Shown here one piece after another: positions 53,466-63,175 of a stretch of DNA of 64,000 nt (the stretch's first letter is position 1; the number at the start of each line of letters is the position of its first letter). Source of the DNA: Actinoalloteichus_B caeruleus (lineage in GTDB: Bacteria > Actinomycetota > Actinomycetes > Mycobacteriales > Pseudonocardiaceae); NCBI RefSeq assembly GCF_000718005.1, contig NZ_JODV01000003.1. One strand, written 5' to 3'. The position numbers and the translations under genes are program-made. The notes under the pieces were generated by a model. That model was given only the letters and a program-made list of their open reading frames with translations. It was not told where the DNA came from and ran no database searches.

Positions 53466-54362
53466 ATGGCAAGCACCCCCTATCGAGCACAGGCGCGGGC
53501 GCTGGGCGCCGAACTGCGCCAGCTCCGTGCCGCGGCACGGTTGACCGCGAAGGCGGTGGGCGAGGCCGTCGGCTTGTCGCAGCCCACCATCAGCCAGACG
53601 GAAACGGGCAAGAGGCTGGCCTCTCCGGAAGAGGTCGCCTCCATCCTGACCGTGCTCGGGGTGACGGGGTCGAATCGCGATCGGCTGATTCAGATGGCCC
53701 GCGACGCCCAACAACCCCGATGGCTCGCGGTCGGCGTTCCCGGACTTCCGGCTCAGGTGACGGCGATGATCGAATTCGAGCGCACCGCGGTGTCGGCCAC
53801 CTCGGTCTCCGCCCTTCTGATGCCAGGGTTACTCCAAACAGAGGACTACATTCGCTCGATCATGGCCGCCTACGGTCATCCACCGAGTGAAAGGGAGTTC
53901 CGCGTCCATCTCAGGCTCAGCCGGCAGCGCGTTCTCACCGACGGTTCTCTCCAGTTCACCGCCCTCATCGACGAGGCCATCCTTCACCGGCCAGTAGGGG
54001 GAACCGAAGTGCTGGCGGGTCAACTCCGCCATCTCGTTCGGATGTCCGAGTTTCCCAACATCACCGTTCAGGTGGTTCCCGTGGGCGCTGGATACACCGC
54101 ACTGCTCGAAGGATCTTTCGTGGTGCTCGAATTTCCCAAAGCGGCTCCCGTCGTGCACCTCGAACACGGGAACTCCGGAGTGTTTCTCGACGGTCAGGAC
54201 GACCAAGCCGAAGTGGACGAGTTCCGCTCCTGGGCCGCTAGTCTCCAGCAGTCGGCGGTCAGTCCCTCGGATTCGCGAATACTGATCGGCGAACTGATCG
54301 AAAGGATGGAGCATGCACCACACCGTGCCACCCCGGACCCCGCTGGCGCCGGGCTGGAGTGA
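53466..54362 (+). CDS. XRE-family regulator with DUF5753 domain
   Basis: This 298-residue protein has an N-terminal helix-turn-helix (LTAKAVGEAVGLSQPTISQTE, about 25-45) and a C-terminal DUF5753 domain (MPGLLQTEDYIRSIMAAY, FPNITVQVVPVGAGYTALLEGSF). In actinomycetes this type is paired with DUF397 proteins, and several pairs act in developmental control. GC content is lower than that of its neighbours. The start ATG follows TAGGGTGATCGAC. The DUF397 gene overlaps its 3' end by 50 bases. Confidence 0.92.
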   Translation: MASTPYRAQARALGAELRQLRAAARLTAKAVGEAVGLSQPTISQTETGKRLASPEEVASILTVLGVTGSNRDRLIQMARDAQQPRWLAVGVPGLPAQVTAMIEFERTAVSATSVSALLMPGLLQTEDYIRSIMAAYGHPPSEREFRVHLRLSRQRVLTDGSLQFTALIDEAILHRPVGGTEVLAGQLRHLVRMSEFPNITVQVVPVGAGYTALLEGSFVVLEFPKAAPVVHLEHGNSGVFLDGQDDQAEVDEFRSWAASLQQSAVSPSDSRILIGELIERMEHAPHRATPDPAGAGLE

Positions 54363-54531
54363 CTGGCGCAAGTCCCGGCGGAGCGGCGGGCAGTCCGACT
54401 GCGTCGAAGTCGCCAACGGCCCCGGGGTCGTCGGTATCCGGGACACCAAGAACCGCTCGGGCGGCGTTCTCGTCGTGGACCGCGACAGCTTCGCCGCTCT
54501 GGTGGGCGCGATGAAGTCCGGGAGGCTCTGA
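54313..54531 (+). CDS. DUF397 small protein
   Basis: This 72-residue DUF397 protein has the family signature WRKSRRSGGQSDCVEVA with VGIRDTKNRSGGVLVV. It overlaps the XRE gene and probably acts as its small partner, as in other actinomycete pairs. Confidence 0.9.
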   Translation: MHHTVPPRTPLAPGWSDWRKSRRSGGQSDCVEVANGPGVVGIRDTKNRSGGVLVVDRDSFAALVGAMKSGRL

Positions 54532-54762
54532 CAGGCGCGCACCGCGGCCGGCCCCCGGGGTGCTCCGGGGGCCGTGCCGAGCACCGCCCGCGCGGTGCCC
54601 CCGGTGCGGGAGGCGGACCGGCGGTCGGGCGGGTGTTCCCTCCCATCCCGGTCGGCGCTCGGAGGCGGCGGTCCCCGCCGGCGCGGGGGAACGGTCCCGC
54701 CGGCCGCGACCCCGCCCCCCGCCCGCCCCGCAGGCCGGATGCCCCACGTCCGGCGGCGGCCG

Positions 54763-55602
54763 TCACGCCCGCAGGAAGTCGAGCAACGCGGCGTTCACCT
54801 CGGCCGCGTGCGTCCACAGCAGGCCGTGCGGGGCGCCCTCCACCTCGACGTAGCGCGCCCGGGGCAGCAGCGAGTGGAAGGGGCGCGCGGTGGCGTCGAT
54901 GGGCAGCACCCGGTCCGCCGTCCCGTGCACGATCAGCGCCGGCACGTCGACGCTGGGGATGTCCGAGCGGAAGTCCGTCACCCAGGTGTCGATGGCCTCG
55001 ACCGAGGAGTAGGGCGAAGCCTGGGTCGCCGTGACCCAGTTGGCCCGCAACACCTCGTCGCTGACCCGATGACCCCGGTTCTCGTCGACGTTGTAGAAGT
55101 TCTGGTAGAACTCGGCGAAGTGCGCGTAGCGGTCCCGGACGGCGCCCTCCCGGATGCCGTCGAAGACGGACTGGTCCACCCCCTCCGGGTTCTCCGGCGT
55201 CCTGAGCAGGAACGGCGGCAGCCCCGAGAGGAACGCGGCACGGGCCACGCGCTCGGACCCGTAGCTGCCCAGGTACCTGGCCACCTCACCGCTGCCCATC
55301 GAGAAGCCCACCAGGGTCACCTCGCGGAGGCCGAGGACGTGCAGCAAGCCGTTCAGGTCGGCCGCGAAGGTGTCGTAGTCGCACCCCGAGGTCGGCTTGC
55401 TCGACCTGCCGAAGCCCCGCCGGTCGTAGGCGATGACCCGGTGCCCGGCAGCCAGCAGCGGAGGGACCTGTTTCTCCCAGGACTGGCTGTCCAACGGGTA
55501 CCCGTGGATGAGCACCACCGGGTTCCCGTCCTCCGGACCGTGGTCCTCGTAGTAGAGGTCGACGGTGGTGCTGTTCTCCTCGGCGACGGTCACGAAGGTC
55601 AT
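54763..55602 (-). CDS. alpha/beta hydrolase (non-haem chloroperoxidase type)
   Basis: This 279-residue hydrolase has the oxyanion segment LIHGYPLDSQSWEKQ and nucleophile Ser in GFSMGSGE near 113. Asp is in VHGTADRVLP and His in GAPHGLLWTH. The sequence style matches cofactor-free haloperoxidase/esterases. The ATG at 55602 starts the domain; the frame extends upstream without signal. It is the last gene of the long minus-strand string and could hydrolyse a thioester or ester intermediate. Confidence 0.85.
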   Translation of the reverse strand: MTFVTVAEENSTTVDLYYEDHGPEDGNPVVLIHGYPLDSQSWEKQVPPLLAAGHRVIAYDRRGFGRSSKPTSGCDYDTFAADLNGLLHVLGLREVTLVGFSMGSGEVARYLGSYGSERVARAAFLSGLPPFLLRTPENPEGVDQSVFDGIREGAVRDRYAHFAEFYQNFYNVDENRGHRVSDEVLRANWVTATQASPYSSVEAIDTWVTDFRSDIPSVDVPALIVHGTADRVLPIDATARPFHSLLPRARYVEVEGAPHGLLWTHAAEVNAALLDFLRA

Positions 55603-55719
55603 GGCGACTGCCCTCCCGGCACGCGTGCTCGGTCCAGCCACCCGGGTACCCCGCCCGGCGACCGGCACTCCCGCGACCCGGGGTGACATCCCCGGCCCGT
55701 CCCCGGGGCTGTCGGCCGG

Positions 55720-57459
55720 TCACGCGGTGGGCGGCGCGTACCGTTCCTCGGCCATCCGCACCAGCGCCGCCCGGTCCACCTTGCCGGTGGCCCCCAGCGG
55801 CAGCGCGTCCAGGAACCAGACCCGGCGGGGATGGGCGTAGGGCGCGCCGCGTTCCAGGGTGTGCCGGCGGATCTCCTCCTCCGTGATGCCCTCCGCGCGC
55901 ACGAACGCCACCGGGACCTGGCCCTTCACCGGATGCGGGACGGGCACCACCGCGACCTGGGTGACCTCGGGCAGCGCGAGCACCAGCCGCTCCACCTCGG
56001 TGGGGTACACGTTCTCGCCCCCCACCTGCATCATCTCGTCCCGGCGCCCCACCACGTAGTGGTAGCCGTCCACGTCCCGCCAGGCGAGGTCACCGGTCCG
56101 CAACCACCCGTCCGGGGTGATGCGGCTGGCGGTCACCTCCGGCAGCCGGTGGTAACCGAGGGCCACGCCCGGGCTGCGGACCCAGATCTCCCCGACCTCA
56201 CCCGTGCGCACCATGAAGTCCGTGCCGGCGTCGGTGCCGGCCCCGTCCCTGCCCGGCACCCCCACCAACCGCACCTCGGCTCCCGGCACGGGAATCCCCG
56301 CGCTGCCGGTGCGGATCGCGTCCCTCGGCGTCGCCAGCACCTGCGGGCCGCCCTCGGTCAGACCGTAGGCCTCGACGACGGGCACCCCGAGCCCCGCGGT
56401 GATCCGGCGGCTGAACTCCTCGCTCAACGGTGCCGACCCGCAGACCACGAACCGGAGTGAGCTCAGGTCCCGGCCGAGGTGGGAGCCGCTGGCCAGCAGC
56501 ATCTCGTAGGTGGCGGGAACACCGGTGGTGTAGGTGCAGCGGTGCCGTTCCACCTCGGCGGGGATGCTGCGGGGGTCGGGGTCGGTGTTGACCACCATCG
56601 TCGCGCCCGACAGCAGCGCCGGCTTGACCACGCAGATCATCGCGTTCTTGTGGTACAGGGGGGCGGTGATCAGCCCCTTCTGGTCGGGGCCCAACCGCCA
56701 GAAGTCCCGGTTCGCCCTGGCGTTCCACAGCTGCCCGCCGTGGGTCAGCAGGCACCCCTTCGGGCGACCCGTCGACCCCGAGGTGTAGGGCTGCATGCAC
56801 ACCTCGTCCGGCCCCACCGCGACGGGGTTCACCCCGTCGTCCAACTCGGCCATCGTCAGGGTCGTCACCGTCTCGTCCGCGCCGAGGTAGCCGGCGGCGA
56901 CCAGGCCGTCGCCGTCCCCGACGCCCAACCCGAGGTCGGCGGGCGCCGGCGGATCGGCCAGCTCCCGGACCGACCAGCCGTCGGTGCCGTGCGACCCGAC
57001 GAGCAGGGGCCGGCCGGTGGTGGCGCCGGCGCCGCTCTCCGCCACGAGCTCCGTGGCCCGGTCCACCAGCGTGTCCTGGGCCACGACCACCAGCGGTTCC
57101 GAGTCGGCGATGACGTGCGCCAGCGCGGGCGCACCGGCCCGCGTGTTCAGCGGCACCGCCACCGCGCCGAGCCGGATCGCGGCGAACAAGGTCTCCAGGT
57201 AGCGGTGGTCGTTGTGGAACAACAGCGCGACCCGGCTCGCCCGGACGACGCCGAGCCGGGCGAGCAGGTCCTGCGTTCGCCGTACCCGCCGGTCGAACTC
57301 GCGGTAGGTGAGACTCGTCTCGCCCTGCTCGACGGCCACCGCGTCCGGCGTCGACAGCACGGCGTCCGACATCAGGCGCCAACCGAGGTTGTGCTCGACG
57401 GCGGCCGGCCGCCCGCTCAGCGCGGCCCGGGGGTCACCGGTGTCCCGTGTGCCCTTCAT
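55720..57459 (-). CDS. AMP-dependent acyl-CoA synthetase/ligase
   Basis: This 579-residue adenylate-forming enzyme has the P-loop YTSGSTGRPKG, an A5 motif YGLTEGG, GWLRTGDLAWRDVDGY, and the catalytic Lys in LPLGATGKVDRAAL near the C-terminus. An insertion near 180-215 is variable. It would activate a carboxylate as an acyl-CoA. It lies in the transporter string below the SAM-IV riboswitch, so the substrate may be a sulfur-containing acid. The gene is separated by 109 bases from the dehydrogenase. Confidence 0.9.
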   Translation of the reverse strand: MKGTRDTGDPRAALSGRPAAVEHNLGWRLMSDAVLSTPDAVAVEQGETSLTYREFDRRVRRTQDLLARLGVVRASRVALLFHNDHRYLETLFAAIRLGAVAVPLNTRAGAPALAHVIADSEPLVVVAQDTLVDRATELVAESGAGATTGRPLLVGSHGTDGWSVRELADPPAPADLGLGVGDGDGLVAAGYLGADETVTTLTMAELDDGVNPVAVGPDEVCMQPYTSGSTGRPKGCLLTHGGQLWNARANRDFWRLGPDQKGLITAPLYHKNAMICVVKPALLSGATMVVNTDPDPRSIPAEVERHRCTYTTGVPATYEMLLASGSHLGRDLSSLRFVVCGSAPLSEEFSRRITAGLGVPVVEAYGLTEGGPQVLATPRDAIRTGSAGIPVPGAEVRLVGVPGRDGAGTDAGTDFMVRTGEVGEIWVRSPGVALGYHRLPEVTASRITPDGWLRTGDLAWRDVDGYHYVVGRRDEMMQVGGENVYPTEVERLVLALPEVTQVAVVPVPHPVKGQVPVAFVRAEGITEEEIRRHTLERGAPYAHPRRVWFLDALPLGATGKVDRAALVRMAEERYAPPTA

Positions 57460-57568
57460 CGCGTGGTCGGCGCGCCCGCCGCCGGGCGGGGCGCCGCACC
57501 TCCCTCCCCAGGAGTGGTGACCGACCGAGTGGCCGGGACCGGTGAACCAGGACCTGTCCGGCCGTGGG

Positions 57569-58546
57569 TCACGGCGTGACGATGACCTTGCCGAAGACGA
57601 GCCGTTCCTCCAGCAGCCGCTCCGCCTCGGACACCCGGTCCAACGGCAGGACCGAGTCGATGACGGGGTCCAGGGTCCCGGCGGCCACGGAGTCCAGCAG
57701 GCCCTGGAGGTCGGCCCTGCTCCACGCGTTGCTGCCCAGGATGTCCAGTTCGCGGACCCACACGTAGGGCTGGAACTGGCTGACCTCGTACCCGCTGGTC
57801 GCGCCGCAGGTCACCACGCGACCACCGGGACGGGTGGCGCGGATCGAACCGGCCCAGGTGTCCGCCCCCGTGTAGTCGACCATCACGTCGACCCCGCGCT
57901 TGCCGGTCTCCCGCCAGATGCGGGCGCTGAAGTCCTCCTCGCGGGAGTTGATCAGCACGTCCGCCCCCAGCTCGGCGAGCCGGTCCAGCTTCTCCCGCGA
58001 ACTGGCGCAGGCGATCACCCGAGCGCCGATCGCCTTGGCGATCAGCACCACGCCGGTGCCCACGCCACCGGCGGCGCCCAGCACGGCGACCGTCTCCCCC
58101 GGCTGGAGCTTCGCCCTGGTCACGATCATCCGTTGGGCGGTGCCGTAGGCGATCGGCAGCGCCGCGGCCTGCTCGAAGCTCACCCCGTCGGGCAGCGGGA
58201 GCAGGTTCGCCGCCGGGACCACCGCGTACTCGGCGAGGCCGCCGGGCAGGTCCTCGCCCAACGCCTTGCCGTGCACCAGCGGGTCGACCAGCACGCGGGT
58301 GCCCTCGGCCGGACCGGTGGTGTCCGGGCCGTAACCGGCGACCTCGCCGGCGATGTCCCCACCCGAGATGTGCGGCAACGGCAGCTGCCCGCCCGCCGTG
58401 CCGTTGCGGACGAAGACGTCCAGGTGGTTCAGGCCGCAGGCGCGGACGCGGATCAGCGCCTCACCCGGGCCGGGCTCCGGGGCCGGGTGCTTCCGCACGA
58501 CCCGGCACTCCGGGCCACCCCGGTCCACGATCAAAGCCGCCTTCAT
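57569..58546 (-). CDS. MDR-family zinc-binding-type dehydrogenase/reductase
   Basis: This 325-residue medium-chain dehydrogenase/reductase has a GroES-like N-terminal part (ACGLNHLDVFVRNG, HISGGDIAGEVAG) and a Rossmann segment VAVLGAAGGVGTGVVLIAKA. The structural-zinc cysteine cluster is absent, as in quinone oxidoreductases and enoyl reductases. The ATG at 58546 begins the fold. The likely reaction is NADPH-dependent reduction of an enone or enoyl-CoA. Confidence 0.88.
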   Translation of the reverse strand: MKAALIVDRGGPECRVVRKHPAPEPGPGEALIRVRACGLNHLDVFVRNGTAGGQLPLPHISGGDIAGEVAGYGPDTTGPAEGTRVLVDPLVHGKALGEDLPGGLAEYAVVPAANLLPLPDGVSFEQAAALPIAYGTAQRMIVTRAKLQPGETVAVLGAAGGVGTGVVLIAKAIGARVIACASSREKLDRLAELGADVLINSREEDFSARIWRETGKRGVDVMVDYTGADTWAGSIRATRPGGRVVTCGATSGYEVSQFQPYVWVRELDILGSNAWSRADLQGLLDSVAAGTLDPVIDSVLPLDRVSEAERLLEERLVFGKVIVTP

Positions 58547-58625
58547 CCGACGTTCTCCGTTCCTCGTCGTGCGATATTCAACAGGTCTGGTGCGGGTGCG
58601 CCACGCGGCGGGCCCGCCCCTCATC

Positions 58626-59474
58626 TCAGGAGGCGGAGCCGACCCGCTCCGCGTCCTCCCCGGCGGATCCCGGCGCGGGCGCCGCTGTCGACGCCACTCC
58701 CGGGGGGCTACCCGCCTCGTCCCGGCGGATGCGCCGGTACACGTGCGTCCGCAGCTCCCCGAACTCGGCGAGCCGCTTGGTGGCGACCTGGTCGCGTGGC
58801 GAGGGCAGGTCGACCTCGACCAGCTCCCGCACCGAGGTGGGGGAGGGGCCCAGCACCGCGATCCGGTCGCTCAGGTACACCGACTCGTCGATGTCGTGGG
58901 TGACGAACACGATGGTGATGTCGTGCGCCTCCCGGATCCGGAGGACGAGGTCCTCCAGGTCGGCCCTGGTCTGGGCGTCGACCGAGGCGAACGGCTCGTC
59001 CATCACCAGGATCTTCGGCCGGTAGGCCAGCGCCCGGGCGATCGCCACCCGCTGCTGCATGCCGCCGGACAGCTGCCAGGGGTAGTGGTCGCCGAAGCCG
59101 GCCAACCCCACCTCGGCCAGGGCCTCGTCGGCGCGACGCTCGCGCTCGGCCCTGGGGACCCGCCGGGCCCGCAGCGGCAGCATGATGTTCTTCCGGACGG
59201 TCGACCACGGCATCAGGGACCGGCCGTACTCCTGGAACACGAGGGCCATGTCCGCCGGTGGTCCCGTCACCAGCCGGCCGTCCAACAGGACCTCGCCCGA
59301 GGTGGGGCGCAGCAGTCCCGTCATGCACTTCAGCAGCGTGGTCTTCCCGCAGCCGGAGGGGCCCACCACGGTCAGGAACTCACCGGGTCGGACGGTGAGG
59401 CTGACCTCGCCGATGGCCGGTGTCGCCCCGGCACCCGAGCCGTAGGTCTTGCTCACCGAACGCAGTTCGAGCAC
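58626..59474 (-). CDS. ABC transporter ATP-binding protein (SsuB/TauB-like)
   Basis: This 282-residue ATPase belongs to a nitrate/sulfonate/taurine-type importer. Walker A is GPSGCGKTT, Q-loop VFQEYGRSLMPW, signature LSGGMQQR, Walker B ILVMDEPFASVD and H-loop VTHDIDE. It ends the transporter block; two permeases and a lipoprotein precede it. The specificity belongs to the aliphatic sulfonate/taurine/pyrimidine-precursor cluster, which cannot be resolved further. Confidence 0.92.
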   Translation of the reverse strand: MLELRSVSKTYGSGAGATPAIGEVSLTVRPGEFLTVVGPSGCGKTTLLKCMTGLLRPTSGEVLLDGRLVTGPPADMALVFQEYGRSLMPWSTVRKNIMLPLRARRVPRAERERRADEALAEVGLAGFGDHYPWQLSGGMQQRVAIARALAYRPKILVMDEPFASVDAQTRADLEDLVLRIREAHDITIVFVTHDIDESVYLSDRIAVLGPSPTSVRELVEVDLPSPRDQVATKRLAEFGELRTHVYRRIRRDEAGSPPGVASTAAPAPGSAGEDAERVGSAS

Positions 59475-59501
59475 GAGAAACTCCCTTCCTCCGCCGTGGC
59501 C

Positions 59502-60281
59502 TCAGCGGGCCGAGGCGGTGTCGGCACGGGCGCCGGCGTGCCACCGCAGCAGCCGCCGCTCGACCAGGGTGAACACCAGGTTGACCAGGTAGCCCAGCAC
59601 GCCGAGCAGGATGATGCCCGTCCACATGTCGAGGATGCGGAAGCCGCGCTGGGCGTCGAGCACGAAGAAGCCGATGCCGCTGGTGCTCGCCACCATCTCG
59701 CTGGTGACCATCAGGATCAGGGCCAGCGACAGGCTGGTCCTGGCACCGGCCATGATCTGCGGGGCCGCCGAGGGCAGGACCACCGACAGCAGCCTCCTGG
59801 CCCCGCTGACCTGGTACATCCGGGCGGTGTCCGCCAACGTGTGGTCCAGGCCGCGCACCCCGTCGATGGTGTTGAGCAACACCGGCCACAGGCACACCAA
59901 CGCGATGATCGCGACCTTCATCAGGTCGCCGATGCCGAAGACCAGCAGCGCGAACGGCAACAGGGCCGTCGCCGGGATCGCGCGCAGGAACTCCACGATC
60001 GGCTCCGTGGCGCGCCGCCACGACGCGGACAGCCCCAGCAGCAGGCCCAGCCCCACCCCGGCGACGACCGCGATGCCGAAACCGGCGCCCAGCCGCCACA
60101 GGCTGGGCACGGCGTCGGTGACGAACCGGTCGAACAGCCACACCTCGACGAAGCGGTCCATGATGTCCCGCAGCGACGGGAAGTAGTAGGACTCGGTGCC
60201 CAGCGAGCCGAACCACCACGCGGCCAGCACCGCCGCCGTCGTCACCACGGGCAGTAGCACCCGCACCCACCGGCCGGTCAC
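59502..60281 (-). CDS. ABC transporter permease 1 (SsuC/TauC-like)
   Basis: This 259-residue permease has six helices and the EAA-type coupling loop (MYQVSGARRLLSVVLPSAAPQIMAG). The GTG start at 60281 overlaps the stop of permease 2. FLRAIPATALLPFALLVFGIG is typical of the nitrate/sulfonate/bicarbonate family. Confidence 0.9.
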   Translation of the reverse strand: MTGRWVRVLLPVVTTAAVLAAWWFGSLGTESYYFPSLRDIMDRFVEVWLFDRFVTDAVPSLWRLGAGFGIAVVAGVGLGLLLGLSASWRRATEPIVEFLRAIPATALLPFALLVFGIGDLMKVAIIALVCLWPVLLNTIDGVRGLDHTLADTARMYQVSGARRLLSVVLPSAAPQIMAGARTSLSLALILMVTSEMVASTSGIGFFVLDAQRGFRILDMWTGIILLGVLGYLVNLVFTLVERRLLRWHAGARADTASAR

Positions 60282-61120
60282 GCGGCGGCCTCCCGGTGGG
60301 AGGGATGCCAGTGCAGCACCCGGCGCTCCACGGCGCGGAACGCCGCGTTCAGGCCCCAGCCGAGCAGGCCGGTGGCGATGATGAGCGCGTACATGCGGTC
60401 GGGGGCGCCCGCGGAGCGAGCGAGGTTGATCGCGCCGCCCAGCCCGGGGACGCCGATGACGAGTTCCGCCGTGACCGCCAGGATCAACGCCGTCGCCGAC
60501 GCGATCCGCAGGCCCGTGGCCAGGTAGGGCACCGCCGCCGGCAGCACGATCCACCGCAGCACGCCGAACCGGCCCAGCCGGAACGCCCGCCCGGTGTCCC
60601 GGGCCACCGGGTCGGTGTCGCGGACGCCGTAGATCACCGGGATCAGCAGCTGCCAGAAGGCCGCGAAGGCCGCGAGGAACACCTTGCTGGCCGCGCCCGT
60701 GCCGATCGCGAGCACGACGAGCGGGATCAGGGCCACCGACGGGATCGGCCGGAGGAACTCCACGATCGGCCGGACCGCCGTGTACAGCAGGGGAACCGTC
60801 CCCAGCGCCAGCCCCACCGGCACCGCCAACAACACGGCGATACCCAGCCCGGCGCCCCAGCCCTGGAGCGTCTGGCCGACCGACACCCAGAACGAGGGGT
60901 CGACGACCTGCCCGGCGAGGGCGACGAACATCTCGCTGGCCGGTGGGAAGTAGCGCGTGGGCAGCACTCCGAGCCGCGAGACCAGCTCGGCGAGCAGGAG
61001 CACGCCGAGCACCGTCACCGCGGGCAGCGCCGCGCCGGGCAGCCGGGGTCGTCCCGACCGCCCGTCGCGGGTGCCGGGGCCCGCGTGCTCGGGGCGGGTG
61101 GTGGTCGTGGGTGGTGTCAT
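60278..61120 (-). CDS. ABC transporter permease 2 (SsuC/TauC-like)
   Basis: This 280-residue permease is of the same family as its neighbour, with the coupling loop AFRLGRFGVLRWIVLPAAVP and FLRPIPSVALIPLVVLAIG. Two non-identical permeases suggest a heterodimeric channel, whereas SsuABC and TauABC use one. It overlaps the lipoprotein gene by four bases. Confidence 0.9.
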   Translation of the reverse strand: MTPPTTTTRPEHAGPGTRDGRSGRPRLPGAALPAVTVLGVLLLAELVSRLGVLPTRYFPPASEMFVALAGQVVDPSFWVSVGQTLQGWGAGLGIAVLLAVPVGLALGTVPLLYTAVRPIVEFLRPIPSVALIPLVVLAIGTGAASKVFLAAFAAFWQLLIPVIYGVRDTDPVARDTGRAFRLGRFGVLRWIVLPAAVPYLATGLRIASATALILAVTAELVIGVPGLGGAINLARSAGAPDRMYALIIATGLLGWGLNAAFRAVERRVLHWHPSHREAAA

Positions 61121-62133
61121 CGGCCCGTTTCCGAGGTGTTGGCGCCCGGGGCCACCAGGTCGTCGGCGTTGGGCTGCTCACTGATCAGCCCGTACCGCTC
61201 GGTCAGCTCCAGGTAGGTGCGCAGCGAGTCCACGTCCATGCCCGGCTGGAACACCGGGAGCAGCATGTCCTGGGCCTGTTCGGCCGGGATGCCGAGGCTT
61301 TCGGTCAGGACCCGCCTCGTCTCGTCGGGGTTGTCGGTGGCGAACTCCTTGGCCCGGTCCATCGCCCGGGAGAACCGCTCGATGACCTCGGTGTTCTCGG
61401 CGGCGTACTGCCGGTTCGTCACCAGGTAGCCCAGTTGGGCGTCGGGCGTGGCCTCCACGAAGTTGGACAGCACCGGGCGGGCGCCGTCCTCCTCTGCCAG
61501 GCTCAGGTGCGGTTCCAGCTGCCAGATGGCGTCGACCTCGCCGGCGAACAGGGCCGCGTTCATGTCCGGGTAGGGCATCTCGACGAAGTCGAGGCCGGAG
61601 ACGTCCACACCCCTGTTCTCCAACGCGGCCTTGATCGTCACCTCGCCGATGTTGTTCAGCCCGTTGACCGCGATCGTCGTGCCCGCCAGGTCCGCCGCGT
61701 CCTGGATGGGGCTGTCACCGGCCACCAGGATCCGGGAGATGTCCTGGTCCGGGTCGCTCCCCGTCCCGGTGGTGTTGGTGACGGCCTGGAGCGGCAGCCC
61801 CTCGCCGGCGGCGACGGCCAGCGACACGGTGTTGGAGTGCCCGAACTGGTAGTCGCCTCGGACGACGCCGGGGATGATCGCCCCGCCGCTGTCCGCCAAC
61901 GTGATGTCAACGTCCAGGTCCTCCTCCTCGAAGAAGCCCTGTTCCTCGGCGAGGTAGATGGAGGCGGCGTCCGGGGTGGGGATGGTGGCCACCGACAGGG
62001 AGGTCGGGCCGTCGCCGTCCCCGGCCGTGTCCCCGCCGCCGCAGGCCGCCGCGAGCAGGGCCGTCGCGAGAACGCCGGCGATACCCAGCCGGGCACGGCC
62101 CGAACGGGGGTGGCGCTGTGGTCGCATCGTCAT
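61117..62133 (-). CDS. substrate-binding lipoprotein (NMT1/THI5, SsuA/TauA-like)
   Basis: This 338-residue lipoprotein has a basic N-terminus, hydrophobic stretch and lipobox LLAAAC near 27-32. The binding domain begins SLSVATIPTPDAASIYLAEEQG and contains GHSNTVSLAVAAGEGLPL and the DAIWQLEPH hinge. This type binds sulfonates, taurine or thiamine precursors. ATG at 62133 (GAGAGG upstream) is used; a second ATG is two codons later. Confidence 0.9.
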   Translation of the reverse strand: MTMRPQRHPRSGRARLGIAGVLATALLAAACGGGDTAGDGDGPTSLSVATIPTPDAASIYLAEEQGFFEEEDLDVDITLADSGGAIIPGVVRGDYQFGHSNTVSLAVAAGEGLPLQAVTNTTGTGSDPDQDISRILVAGDSPIQDAADLAGTTIAVNGLNNIGEVTIKAALENRGVDVSGLDFVEMPYPDMNAALFAGEVDAIWQLEPHLSLAEEDGARPVLSNFVEATPDAQLGYLVTNRQYAAENTEVIERFSRAMDRAKEFATDNPDETRRVLTESLGIPAEQAQDMLLPVFQPGMDVDSLRTYLELTERYGLISEQPNADDLVAPGANTSETGR

Positions 62134-62198
62134 CTGGAACCTCTCGAAGGGCGTCACGCCGGAGGGGCGTGGTGGGTGGTCGGGTGCCCGGGCCGGGG

Positions 62199-63071
62199 TC
62201 AGCGGTCCCGGGACGGCGCCGGCTGGCGGATCGTCAACCGGGTGTGCTCGCCGAAGAGGGCCGGTGGGAGGGTGAGCAGGACGGCGGGGGAGGCCGGGTC
62301 GGCCTCGACGGCCCGCCACGCCGCACCGGCCGAGGCCAGCGCCCGCCGAGTCCTGCCGAGGTCGGTGCTGGTCAGCTCGACCGAGGCGAGTCCAACGCTC
62401 CGGTGCGCCGAGGCGTCCTCGACGGTGTGGGCCGGTGCCCCCGTCAACCGGGGCAGCGAGTCGGCGTACCAGCGGGCCGGGGCCGAGCCCGGTCCCGGCA
62501 TGCCGATGGTCAGCTCGCCGACGCCGTGCACCGCGTTGGGGTGCTCGGGTGGTTCGCCGCTGGTGGGTGAGGCTCCGTCCCACCGGATGAGGAACGGGTA
62601 GGGGCCGTCCATCCCGACACGCTCGGGGAAGAACAGCTCCCAGGACACGCGCTCACCGCCCGGGGTGGTGCGGCTCATCGACAGCCGGTGCGGCTCCGCG
62701 CGCTCCGGGGCGGCCAGCGACCCACCGTCCACGGGGGTGTTGGGGGGCAGCCGCAGCGCGTACCCGACCCAGCCGCCGCCGTCGCGGGACAACGCGCGGA
62801 CCGTGCTCCGACCCAGGTCGCTCGCGGAGGCCTCCTCCGGGTCGGTGACGGAGATCAGCTCCAGGTACTGCCCGTCGAGCACGACCAGGGCGTTCTCGGT
62901 GCCGTGCCCCGGGTGCCGGCCGCCGGGCCGGGCGTCGAAGCCCAGCGACCGGAGGTACTCGGTGGCGGAGGGCAGGTCGGCGACCGCGAGCACGAGGTGG
63001 TCGAGCACCACGGGCCCGGGCAGCGGGGAGGGCAGTCGAAGAGCGAACGGGGTGGCGTTGTCACCGGACAT
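62199..63071 (-). CDS. VOC/glyoxalase-like protein
   Basis: This 290-residue protein has two VOC-type betaalphabetabetabeta modules. VVLDHLVLAVADLPSATEYL and YLELISVTDPEEA mark the first, with candidate metal His24 and Glu; GLASVELTSTDLGRTRRAL marks the second. Members include lyases and dioxygenase-like enzymes. It is the first full gene below the riboswitch-leader peptide unit, 74 bases after the attenuator hairpin. Confidence 0.8.
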   Translation of the reverse strand: MSGDNATPFALRLPSPLPGPVVLDHLVLAVADLPSATEYLRSLGFDARPGGRHPGHGTENALVVLDGQYLELISVTDPEEASASDLGRSTVRALSRDGGGWVGYALRLPPNTPVDGGSLAAPERAEPHRLSMSRTTPGGERVSWELFFPERVGMDGPYPFLIRWDGASPTSGEPPEHPNAVHGVGELTIGMPGPGSAPARWYADSLPRLTGAPAHTVEDASAHRSVGLASVELTSTDLGRTRRALASAGAAWRAVEADPASPAVLLTLPPALFGEHTRLTIRQPAPSRDR

Positions 63072-63145
63072 GGTGGGGCTCCAGGGCGGCCGTCGGGGTC
63101 AGCTGGGTGCACCATCGCCTCCCGGCGCCGTGACGGCCCGGGAGA

Positions 63146-63172
63146 CGCCACCGACGGGGTCCGTCGGTGGCG
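63146..63172 (-). terminator. attenuator-like hairpin after the leader peptide
   Basis: GCCACCGACG and its exact complement CGTCGGTGGC form a 10-base-pair stem (11-12 with flanking pairs) with a five-base loop, starting four bases after the leader-peptide stop on the minus strand. There is no T-tract, so it may act in Rho-dependent or translational attenuation. Confidence 0.6.
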
Positions 63173-63175
63173 GCT